A stretch of DNA of 64,000 nucleotides from Oreohelix idahoensis (lineage: Eukaryota; Mollusca; Gastropoda; Stylommatophora; Oreohelicidae), in assembly GCA_024509875.1 (NCBI GenBank), contig JAMPIV010000584.1, positions 1,178,001-1,242,000 on the forward strand, given 5' to 3'. Within the stretch, counting starts at the first letter, position 1; each line of letters begins with the position of its first letter. Positions 23,377 through 33,022 of this stretch are shown piece after piece. The notes under the pieces were generated by a model, which was not told where the DNA came from, did no database searches, and was given only the letters and a program-made list of their open reading frames with translations. Made by a program: the position numbers and the translations under genes.

Positions 23377-25569
23377 TCACAAATTGGATTTGGAAGAAGA
23401 CATGCTTGGATCTGTCCTGAAAAAAAATGGAGTATGAAGTGTTATAATGGCTGTGGGGAATGTTTCCACAGTTCCGCCAAAAGTGACACATTTCACAACC
23501 CTGCCCGTCGCACAACTAGGGTCGATCAGCGATGTCCGGACGCCCACTGTCGTACAACCTGAGTCGAATAAAAGAGAGCATGAAATATTGTTAACAAATC
23601 CTCTGTTAAACTTAAGAGAGCCCTGTCCATGGTGTACTGACGCAGGAGTGGCTATGCAGACTGCAGGTAGACTAGGCAAGGTATGTCCGCAACGCAGCGT
23701 CGTGATCGCCTTAGGCTGGAAAAGAGTCGAGCATTCTGGGCAGTCTTTCACCTGGGAACAATCTAGAGAACAAGACATAGCATTGTGAGTTTCAGCTACT
23801 TTACCCTGTTCAGTGTTAGCCTGTGTATCATTAAAAGCAACATTAGAATGTCTAACTGTATTATTCGACGATCTATCTCGTCGGCGCGATCGATTGTGAT
23901 TTTTGTCATTAAAATTGCCATAATTGTCGTTTCTGCTAGAGTTAAAATTTGGATTAGTCCGATAATTAGTAGAATGATCGTTATGATGTTGGTTAAATGG
24001 TTTATTTCCAAAAAATTGTCTGTTTTGCGGACCCTGAGACCTTGATCTCCAGTTTTGTTTATTATAATGTCCTTGATTATTTTTAAAATAATTGTTACCA
24101 AAATCTCGCGATCTGTGAGTTTGGTTCCAAAAAACATTAAATGGAGCAGATTGTTGAAATTGCTTCCCTTTGTAAAAGTTATCATTGGTGAAATTATGAT
24201 TATTTCCCTTATGGACATACCTATCAGCACTAAAAGAACGATTGCGTGAAAAATTGTTTTGTTGTGCTGCAAAAGCAACAGGCAATTCACTCTTAATCTG
24301 CGCGTTACTTAGATCCATGTTTGGGTGAGCAGTGCAAAAATTTTTTGCATGTTCTTCTAAGTTTTTCATTGATAAAGGTTTCCGTTCGTGTAAAAATGAG
24401 AGAAATGTAGGATTTACCGACGAAAGTACCTTATCGCGCATCAGTAAATCAAAGAGACCTTCATACGACTTTTCAATTTTGGATAATTCGATCCATCTTT
24501 CTAATGTTAGTCGTATCTGTGACAGAAAATCACTAAAATTTCTGCTAGATTGGGGTAGTAATGTGTGAAATCTCAAACGATATTCGTTTTCTGTCATTTG
24601 AAATTTTTGCAGAAGTGCTGCTCTAAGAGCATTGTAGTCATTTTTCTCACCAATGCTGGTGGTATGATAAACTGCTAATGCATCTCCTGTAAGTAATCTG
24701 GATAAATATGTACAGTATAGAGCTTTATCCACGTTATAAGACCCACAAGTGGCCTCAAACCTATCCAGGAAGAATATTACGTCATCAGACGGGGGATTAA
24801 ATTTTGGCAATTTAAGGTGAATCTCCTTAAAATGATCCTGTCTGGATGAAGTGTGGCTTTCAAAAGTTCTCTGAGAATTAGATTCCTGAGTTAACCTAAT
24901 TCTCTCATATTCTGACTCTGCTAATTTCAGTTCATGCTGTCGTTTTCTTTCATTCTCTTCCATCTCAAGCTGAAGTCGTTTTGTGTTTTGTTCAGCTATT
25001 AATCTCCTTTCTTCTATTTCTTTTTGTTTCTGTTCCATTTCTTTTTCAGCTATTAATCTTTTTTCTTCCATTTCTTTTTGTTTAACTTCCATTTCTTTTT
25101 CAGCTATTAATCTTTTTTCTTCCATTTCTTTTCTAAGTCTTTCTTCAGACTCCTTTTGCTTCTGTTCTGCTTCTCGCTGAAATCGTTTCTCTTCTAATTC
25201 AGCGGCCAATCTCATTTTTTTCTCCTCTTCCTCAGCTATAAATTTCCTCTTCTTTTCATCCTCCTCAGCAGTTAATCTCATTTTTTTCTCATTCTCCTCC
25301 GCCTCAAATCTTCTCCTCTTTTTATCTTCCTCAGCACGTTTCTCTTCCAGTTCGGCGGTTAATCTCATTTTTTTCTCATTCTCCTCCGCCTCAATTCGTT
25401 TTTGATCTGCCTCAAATTTCAAATTTTCCAAACGTAAAGTTTCCAATCTTCTCTGATCAGCTTCTATTTCTTGAGCTTTCTTATATTCTGACAGTGCAAA
25501 TGCTTTAGCTTCATCAGGAGCCATCTGAAGAGCTTTTGCTTGCTTAATGAAATAGTCTAAGGTAGCCAT
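23377..25569 (-). CDS. gag: Element B Gag-protease (730 aa)
   Basis: Start ATG at 25567-25569. Residues about 30-240 form a long charged coiled coil built of imperfect repeats (EEKRLIAEKEMEQKQKE-like units). The capsid region (about 255-420) has FFLDRFEATCGSYNVDKALYC and RLRFHTLLPQSSRNFSDFLSQI, SCAN-like in layout. An Asn/Arg/Phe-rich basic stretch follows (about 440-590). There is no CCHC knuckle. Instead a C-x2-C-x13-C-x-H motif (CPEC ... CGH) lies before the protease, whose active site is LLFDSG. The frame is lost just after TPFFF, at eight T (minus strand) where seven would keep it open into pol, and runs to a stop 17 codons on. A +1 indel is likelier than programmed frameshifting because element C keeps this junction in frame. 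Confidence 0.88.
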   Translation of the reverse strand: MATLDYFIKQAKALQMAPDEAKAFALSEYKKAQEIEADQRRLETLRLENLKFEADQKRIEAEENEKKMRLTAELEEKRAEEDKKRRRFEAEENEKKMRLTAEEDEKKRKFIAEEEEKKMRLAAELEEKRFQREAEQKQKESEERLRKEMEEKRLIAEKEMEVKQKEMEEKRLIAEKEMEQKQKEIEERRLIAEQNTKRLQLEMEENERKRQHELKLAESEYERIRLTQESNSQRTFESHTSSRQDHFKEIHLKLPKFNPPSDDVIFFLDRFEATCGSYNVDKALYCTYLSRLLTGDALAVYHTTSIGEKNDYNALRAALLQKFQMTENEYRLRFHTLLPQSSRNFSDFLSQIRLTLERWIELSKIEKSYEGLFDLLMRDKVLSSVNPTFLSFLHERKPLSMKNLEEHAKNFCTAHPNMDLSNAQIKSELPVAFAAQQNNFSRNRSFSADRYVHKGNNHNFTNDNFYKGKQFQQSAPFNVFWNQTHRSRDFGNNYFKNNQGHYNKQNWRSRSQGPQNRQFFGNKPFNQHHNDHSTNYRTNPNFNSSRNDNYGNFNDKNHNRSRRRDRSSNNTVRHSNVAFNDTQANTEQGKVAETHNAMSCSLDCSQVKDCPECSTLFQPKAITTLRCGHTLPSLPAVCIATPASVHHGQGSLKFNRGFVNNISCSLLFDSGCTTVGVRTSLIDPSCATGRVVKCVTFGGTVETFPTAIITLHTPFFFRTDPSMSSSKSNL

Positions 25570-26624
25570 TTCAATATTATTATGTAATAATACTACTTAA
25601 AAGTGTTACTACAACTAGTGGTCCTCGTTCCTGTCCTTAGAACGGTATAATGTTATCATATAATTATTAAATATGTTATTAATCAATAAATTTATGTAAT
25701 CAAATGTCATGAAATGAACAACGAGAAAGACAATAGAAACATAACCGACAAGACATGATAAAATGGACGGGTGAACACAATCGTAGAAATCAAAAAAAAT
25801 AAAATGTATAACTAAAATAGAATATCGTAAAAATATACGACGATAACTACGATCAGATAGTTAACAAGACAATAGACAACACAGTGTAAAAACAATGGTT
25901 TTGTAAAAAACTAAACGACAGGAAAGGTGAGATGGACAATAATCACAAACAAAATACATCATGAAAATAAGGTACGATTAAAAAGAACTATGAGAACAAC
26001 AAGTAAAACTTGACGAAACAGCTAGAACAGATAGGTGTTACAGACCACCAAACACAGTGGACCTAGAATCCTTCTACGCTCACGCGTAGGAACATTCCAC
26101 TGCGGGAAGTCTGCAAAATAATGTCCTACAGAACGTCTGACGAAGAGCCCGAATTGACTTCGAGATGGATCTCGTTCGTCAGATCTACCTCCCAACCTCC
26201 CGCAAAGAATACACAACACATAACAAATAATATAGAAAATATAGATATGAACATTAAAGGCACAGCTAAATGTAATAAAGTGTATAACGACAACACGCTA
26301 TACTCATCTCGCGTGCCGGAAAGAACAACCAATGTGCCTCGTCCCCGTGTATGTACTGGAGGAATAAAATACTTCGTTCTGCTTTTTCAACACAAGCTCG
26401 CACGTAATGAGGAATAGGTGATCCCAAGTGCAGTTAGTCACCGTACAACTGGACCTGGAGGTTGATTGATGACCTTGAGGTAACGGTTAGTTGATTCTGA
26501 TTCAATGTTCCAAATTTAAGATGATTTCACCTTGAAAGAACAAATCCCATCTTCAAACGATTCCTTGGCTTGCGTTCGTTCCTTTGAAATAATTATTTTC
26601 AAACCACGCTGGCACACCATTTTC
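25570..26624 (-). other. 5' leader of element B
   Basis: About 1 kb between the 5' LTR and the gag ATG, with no supported ORF. Next to the LTR the minus strand reads GAAAATGGTGTGCCAGCG; TGGTGTGCCAGCG is a candidate primer-binding site starting with TGG. The tRNA is not identified. Confidence 0.5.
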
Positions 26625-27659
26625 TGTTGGAGTCCGTTTATGGTAATGGTATTGATTTTATCACGCGAATGGTTGAATACGAACAAAATGTCAATAAACT
26701 TCTTCAAACGAACATTCCAACAGGTATCGTTGCATTGGATGAACTGGGTAAGTGTTGGCAGCACACAAGTCGGTGTTTACTGTACATGTATTTTATTGAC
26801 GTGACACCAACGAAGTGGAACAAGACAATCATAGTTACAGATGTGAAGATCATACGTTAAAATGTTAATATCACTGTTAAAAGTTGTTGTAGATTCTCTA
26901 ACAGTTAAGTTCTCTTATTCCAGTGACTAAGGATCACTTCCATTTCATATAACAGACATGGTAATTAACGTCCATTGACCTTCTCCCAAGGACGTTTATT
27001 AAGGCAAACGGATTCATTCTCACGGAGCAATAATTTATATCATACTTGTAAGCATCCCAGACTTTGTTGTAAAATTCTTGGTTAGCATATCCAATCCAAA
27101 CAAAAGGCAGATATAACAATACAACCAAGTTAGTGTTTCATCTTGGCTAACCTCTCGGTATCCATACCACGACTTTGGCATAGGTAAAACGGCATATTAA
27201 ACATGTGAAGCATATATCTATATTCATAAACTTGATTCCACATATGGATTCTCCCTCTACAAAAGATTCCAAAGGCTATCGACTCCGTGTGTCCAATTCT
27301 AGGAATGTCATCTCCGATGAATTCCCGCTAGACCATTAATAGGAGCGGCCTGATACTTTAAGTTACATAATTAAACTTGCCATACGAAATGGGGCGACAC
27401 TTACTTCAGACATCCACTATTGGCTTCGCCATGAAGACCAATAGATACGAATACAACTGCTGGCTTCTTCAAATCTGCCAGGAATCAAATAATAACACTG
27501 CGGACATAAAATGTCGTCCGGGCTGCCCCTATCATGACGTCACAAACTACTCAACTAGGTTACACGTGCGTCCAAAGCAACTCACACAGCATTGTGCACG
27601 TCAGTGCGTGAATCAATCGAACGCACAAACAATATAACTACATAAAACTGGTGCGTACA
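26625..27659 (-). repeat. 5' LTR of element B
   Basis: 1035 bp, same ends as 18261-19295. Beyond 27659 the sequence returns to element A's LTR (TTTTTAATTATTAAAACTG), matching about 8113 onward. Confidence 0.93.
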
Positions 27660-28480
27660 TTTTTTTTAATTATTAAAACTGATGATTAAACTGCTTGTTT
27701 GCATCTATCATTCTATCTAAGTTTTATTTTCCTCTCTATCATCGTTTTCACTTTTGTACTTTTTCCTTTTTATTATCATGGGCTCTTTTCACTGTGCTAA
27801 CATATCAGGGAAAGAAAGGTTCTAAGTCCCGATAAGTTATATATGGTATTATACTAAACAACAGTACTCTATTGTCAAAGTATCTCTTTTATTTACTGTC
27901 TTTCGTTTTTATGAAGAAATAAATATTCTTAGTTTCACTTTTGCCTCTTGCACAATGCAGTTGAGTCCAAATTTCCAAGTAGACGCGATTTTTTTTCTTT
28001 TTACAATTCACCATCGTTTTCCCCTCTCTAAGCACGCGATAGGCGTCTGTCACGCTTCCGTCAGCAGAAGTGAGAGGGTACGGGCGGGTAAAGATTTTTT
28101 TTCAAATAGTCCGTTGCTGGGGGACTTAAATACAATACAAGTGGCGTAGTTATTTATAGATTTTGGACAGTAGCCTCTTTTCTTTTACTCTTATACTCCT
28201 TCACTCTTTTGAACTAAACGATGCCTTGGCCGCTTTCCAGGTCATTCTAACGTTACTTTTAAAAATTAGGGCGGAGCTACCAAAAAGCTTGTACTGTAGG
28301 GAAGGGGATATTATTAGCAAATCTTCAATACTTTAAAATCCAGCGCGGATCGCTGACAAAAAGTGGTGGCGTTGCCCTATTCAATTATTGTCCAATTTAA
28401 AAAAGACCATAGTAGCAGAATATATAGAATAATATCTTATACATGATTTGAGGAGGGAGGTTCAAACTGACTTTATCACA
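27660..28480 (-). repeat. 5' LTR of element A, third piece
   Basis: Matches 8113-8932 with a few substitutions and indels, ends ACTTTATCACA, and is followed by ATCGT, the imperfect target duplication of element A. Confidence 0.9.
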
Positions 28481-30439
28481 ATCGTGTAATATGCTCATAT
28501 AATTATGTTTTCCTAGAATAAACACTTATAGCGCGAAAATACTGCCTTAGCATTCGCGCACCATCCAAGACCTGTCAAATTTCTTAGCACATTATTTAAT
28601 CCTCTGCAAATTTCTATAAATGCGTGTATTCTGTTTCAGTCTAGTGTTCTGCCTAGGCATCTGGTTGATGATGAGACTAGAAATATTTTTGTCACTGCAT
28701 ATTTATGTCAATTATCATGTTGTAAAAATCCCGCCTTTGCTAAAAATCGTAATGCCTTCTTCGCATTTAGCTGGAATCCCCAGTTTATCATTCATTTTGA
28801 CTCTTTGTAAATGTAAATGTTAATGTTAATGTAAAGGCAGATCCATATACTGTATATTTGTTAAAGTTTTTTTGTCCAGTCATCCATAAAAGCTGCGTCG
28901 TCTAAACAAATGTACAGTTTATTTTTAATATCACTGAACTCCATATTTAATCATTAACAATGATTAGTTTAATTTCTTGGATTATTTCGTTATTTGGTGC
29001 AATAATTTATTTTCATGTTTGTATTTGTGGTGATGCTGATATGACAACTGATTTATCTTGCTGTTGCATTATTTTAAATGGTCTGCTAGTCGTAATTGAT
29101 TTTATTAGTGCACGTTTGGTTTGTTCAGATGTGGACAATGTAGGAAGCGTGCAATGTACCAAAACAATTAGCATATTTCAGTTTTTATTTATTATTCTAT
29201 AATCCTCGTCTAGCTTCCATTAAAAAACGGCGTTCTTCTGCACGATATCTGCATACTGGTTTTTTAATTCAACATGCTGTTGTTGTTGCATGTAAAAAAA
29301 AAAATCCAGCAGTTTTAACACTGCATTACTAGAGGAATATAGGATTCTGTCTGAATGTTCTTCTTGTCATTGTTAAAATAAGCAGGACTTTCTTGCGCCT
29401 TCCAGAGTGATTATGACAACAGGTGTATTATATTTGGTTTTTCTATTTCTACCTTCTTTTTCTGTATTAAGAATTTTCTCTACTTTGGCTATTTAGTCAT
29501 TTCTCTTCTGATAGTTCAATCTAAACTCCATTAATAATACGTTTTCATGTTCCTTTGACTTTAACACTGTGTGATAACTTTAGTTTCACTGAATATACTT
29601 CAACGTTGTTTACTAGTTTTCTTATCTTCTCTATGTATATATTATTCCTTTCATTATGTGAACTGAACTAACAAAATTAAATATTTGATTTAAAATAGCT
29701 TCTTACTCAACTTTCTAACTGCAAAATCATCCATGTTTAGATCATCAAACGTTATTCGACAAACCATGTAACATGAATACAAAGTAGAATACGCGAATTA
29801 AGTCTGTCCTACATACTGTTTTTCTCTTAGAACGTTTCATTGTTTTTTTACATAAGAACATGGAACAGTCTGCAATAAAGGTAATAATCATCAATGTTAA
29901 GAAAATATACAAAGCTATAGCTAAATTTATAAAACATCTAGTATTTATCTTTCGTTCCTAAAGCATGCAGATCAGTGTGACTGAATTTCTTTTTTCCTGT
30001 ATTATTTTAATTTACACGTATATAACTGTGAAGTTGTTGTAGTTCTCCATAAAGACTGGAGCTTAAACCCACAGGGTACGATTCAACCAGGAATCTCGTG
30101 AACATTGTTCATCACACACGTTCATATCGGTTCAACATGACAGTTTCCTTTTTTTCATATGGCTTCAAGTGTAACACTTATAACACTGAATAATAAATAT
30201 GCGAAACTTGTCTCTGGGACTTCAATCTGTTTCTAGCTCTGTTTGCTCTTTTCCAAAACTGTCTTGTTCTAGTTTCCCCCCATTTAATTCGTTTTCAGGA
30301 TTTGGCTTCTTGAAAGTCAGTATCAGACAAGATCATTTATGAAATGTCTTCAAATACCTAGACCGTGTGTGCAAATGATCTGCTAATGATTGGTAGAGAT
30401 CTGCTCGTGTCTTTAAATCTAATTCTTTTTTTTTGGAGA
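28481..30439. other. Unassigned AT-rich DNA
   Basis: No supported gene. An 80-codon frame at 28960-29202 is Ile/Leu-rich without recognisable motifs and is likely chance. It may be ancestral flanking DNA of element A. Confidence 0.5.
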
Positions 30440-30690
30440 GCTTCACTTGTGCGGTGACAGGTTTGTAAAAATTTCATTTTAAAAAATCAACATAAATACA
30501 AACTCCAGCTCTTGCATCTTGTTCGCAATGTTTTCTGCCCCTTGTTTGGTTTCTACATTTTGTAAATGGTCTTCAGCTATACTGTCTAAGGCATCTAAAA
30601 TTTTTAAATATATTCCGCAATTTCGCTTATTGCATGTGCTTCCCAGCGAGTATTGGCGCATCAGTTGTATCAACAATTAATTAGACATAC
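30440..30690 (-). pseudogene. Relic of a hAT-like (ZMYM1/TTF-type) transposase
   Basis: Minus-strand translation across frames gives TRWEAHA near 30650-30670. The frame ending at 30676 then gives ILDALDSIAEDHL, ETKQGAENIANKMQELEFVF and a stop where W is expected. This matches the general pattern of the domain between the RNase H-like core and the dimerisation region of ZMYM1-like hAT proteins (TRW-x-A, then an alpha-helical stretch, then LE-x-VF-x-L). Farther left, minus-strand codons near 30395-30440 read like LDLKTRADLYQSLADHL, which fits the same family. Frames are broken and catalytic residues are not seen. Recognised by pattern memory only. Confidence 0.5.
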
Positions 30691-30789
30691 TTTGGTGTCC
30701 CTGTTGGGCTCTCGCCCTGAGCACGTGCATATTGTATGCTTAATGGACAATCCGGCCCTAGCGTCACGCTTCAGCCAAGCCATCTATAA

Positions 30790-30897
30790 ATGGATATATG
30801 ACTGCTTTTGAGTTGGGGAAGGCAAGGTAGCGAGGAAGGAAACTGGTCACCCCCACCTCATAAAGCTGGAAGTCTCTAACATTTCACTCTCCTACGA
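30790..30897 (-). repeat. Dispersed repeat, inverted partner of 533-655
   Basis: The reverse complement contains GAGTGAAATGTTAGAGAC, GGGTGACCAGTTTCCTTCC and CCTTCCCCAACTC, in the same order as at 533-655. Confidence 0.5.
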
Positions 30898-32440
30898 CAG
30901 TATCTACTATGGGTCTACGTAAATAAGAATTACTACTAGCACAGTCACAAATATATTGAGTTAATCTTGTAATGAATGAACAATTACTTATACACTAAAT
31001 GAACAAAACTACTAACTTCCCTCGAGAAAGTCCTTTCAAATTTGACACAAATCATTCAGTGCACAGAATCAAAACTCTTGCCATATTCTTCACTTGCCAG
31101 ATTTTTCGCCCGCCCTTTCACAACAGACGACAATATACATTAGGGGCTTGTTCCTATTGATTCAGCTGCGTTCCGTTCCATTGCGTTCTCACAGGACCTG
31201 ATTAGAGGCATAAGGTACAAAGCAAAATCTATCAATAGCTAACTTCCAGTGCTTTCAAACAGCTCGTCTGTAACAGTCACTCACCATCAAGGAGGTACCA
31301 TGTAATAAGGGTGTTTTAATAAAAAAGCTCAGGGGTAGCATTAGCATTAAGAATAGTAATGCCCAGGATGTTTTTTGTAGGATTGCAGCAGTGTTAATAA
31401 TCAGAGATGTGGCAACATCAGCAGGACAGACAGCGGGATATCATATTTTTAAATAGCTCTATACCTCGAAATTCGCAATCTCACGATACGGAATGTAGTG
31501 AGTGAAATAGAGGCAGCCAGAAGACAGGGAAAAGAGAGCAAAAAGCTACTGTGCAAATTTTATTTCTCGAGGGAAGGAATTAGACTGACAGGCCATTCTA
31601 GCACTCGTTGCACGCTATATTTACGCGCCTCAACAAACATTCCAGCGAACGCTCACATGAAGTGATAGAAGACTGCAAGGAGAAAGAAATAGACAGTGAA
31701 GCAGGCGTGAGTGCGAACTTGAGTTTGTGGAAGTGAAAGAATGAGCGAACGGGAGAGCTGATATCATTCCATATATTTGTCATCATTGTCAAACCTGGCG
31801 CACTGAAACAATCAAATGTGAACAGATTATATAGGACCTGTTAAAATACGAGGTATTTCCACAAGCATGCAACAGTAACCTTAAAAACTACTAATAAAAA
31901 TCAGACAATATACCCGGGTGTGAGGTGTCGTCTACTGCACAAGGCTTTAGAGACATGGTTAGAATGTAAACCGTCACTGATGGTTGCATGTCAGAACAAT
32001 GCAAAGATAGCTTCTGTGAAAACGTATACCAAATGAGAAATTGTGTACAGTAACTTTCTCTTTGTTAGCGAGGGTGTGAATCGAGGTACCCCGTGAATAA
32101 AAGTGTATAGTTAATCCAGACTGATGTTCATTGTAGCGACAGGGGCAAGACACTCTAGAATTGCCACGCTAACTAGTGATAAAATATGAATCGCACATCA
32201 GTAATTCTACTATAACTTTATGATTAATGCTCCTAACGAGACATTTCTTTTTGGGAACTAAACAGCAACTACAAATACTTGTGATTAGGGCAGTGGAAAA
32301 TCATTTTCTTTGGTAATTGACGAGGAAGTCAGGAGTTTGTCTGAAAATTAGCACAACAGCCTCGATATCGCACAAAAACCTACCAGCGGAAGTGAACTCA
32401 AGCACGGACCTCCGAGAGGGAAAAGGTTAGATTTAGGTTG
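30898..32440. other. Unassigned sequence
   Basis: No supported gene or repeat boundary. The right part may be upstream (U3-like) sequence of the promoter-like region at 32441. Confidence 0.4.
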
Positions 32441-33022
32441 AGTATATAAGCCCGCTCAGATTCAATTCTGGAGTCTCAAAATTTCATAGCCGAAAAGACG
32501 TCTAGTGGACTGACACATGCTTGTCGAAGCCGCATAACCACAGCGCATAGCTGAGAAAAGCAAAGCTGACCTGGTTGTGAGCAGACTTGCATAAGTGATA
32601 AGCTCAGATCCGCAATACTGTGTCTGAAGAGTACGTTTAACTTAAATTAATTGTTTAGTTACAAGTATTTTAGTGTTATGTAAATTGCTGTCATATTTAA
32701 TATTAATGTTAGCAAGTGACTTTGAATTACCTTAATCTTGGTACTCTAAACCCTGTGCTGATAATCGAAAATTGGTTCCAACTAAATATAACCTGCACAA
32801 TCCTGAACAGCATAGCGCAACAAGAAGTCTTGTCAGGACTGCATAATACCAGCTATAAGAACTTACAATCCTTTTCAGAGCTTGGTATTTAAATGTTGAA
32901 TGCCAAAGAATTCGTTATCTTCTTCTTCTACTACTGCTTATTCGTTTCTTTATTCAATTTAATATTTCATTGATGTAACATATTTAAAGGGAAATCACTT
33001 TTGGCCCAACATAGGGCCAAAG
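32441..33022 (+). promoter_or_regulatory. Promoter-like sequence followed by a Lys-type primer-binding-site-like motif (possible LTR remnant)
   Basis: AGTATATAAGCCCGC at 32441 is a good TATA box. About 550 bases downstream, TTTTGGCCCAACATAGGGCC at about 32999-33018 resembles the tRNA-Lys primer-binding site TGGCGCCCAACGTGGGGC, with two bases missing and a few changes. TATA box, spacer and PBS in this order would fit the R-U5-PBS part of an LTR on the plus strand, ending near ATCA at 32997. No second LTR, gag or pol follows, so this would be a solo or truncated element. Confidence 0.35.

Larger units (their letters stand above)
18261..27659 (-). mobile_element. Ty3/gypsy LTR element B, Gmr1-like, nearly complete
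   Basis: LTRs 18261-19295 and 26625-27659 are both 1035 bp, TG...CA, with about three differences by eye, so the insertion is recent. The genes are on the minus strand: gag-protease (23377-25569), then integrase-RT-RNase H (20334-23375). It lies inside the 5' LTR of element A. No target duplication is found, and about 240 bp of the host LTR (present at 7871-8110) are missing at the junction. It is closely related to element C, which is on the other strand at 42041-51386. One homopolymer frameshift separates the protease from the integrase. Confidence 0.92.
6233..28480 (-). mobile_element. Ty3/gypsy LTR element A (Gmr1-like order), with a LINE and element B nested in its 5' LTR
   Basis: The LTRs begin TGTGGTGGGTTTTGATG on the plus strand and end TTTATCACA. 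The left copy (6233-8932) is the 3' LTR, because the genes between are on the minus strand. The right copy is split into 13446-13493, 16661-18260 and 27660-28480 by two insertions. Flanks read ATCGC before 6233 and ATCGT after 28480, a 5-bp target duplication with one mismatch. Internal order from the 5' side (right to left) is gag, protease, integrase zinc domain, an unrelated segment, integrase C-terminal domain, RT and RNase H. Integrase before RT is the Gmr1-type arrangement, not the usual Ty3/gypsy one. The element is dead: it has stops in gag, protease and pol and no integrase core. Confidence 0.9.

Noticed and set aside
23420..23427. Programmed frameshift between protease and integrase in element B
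   Set aside because: Element C keeps this junction in frame without a long homopolymer, so an indel is the simpler explanation.
28960..29202. 80-codon hydrophobic ORF as a host membrane protein
   Set aside because: Short, low complexity, AT-rich context, no start context, splice or homology signal.
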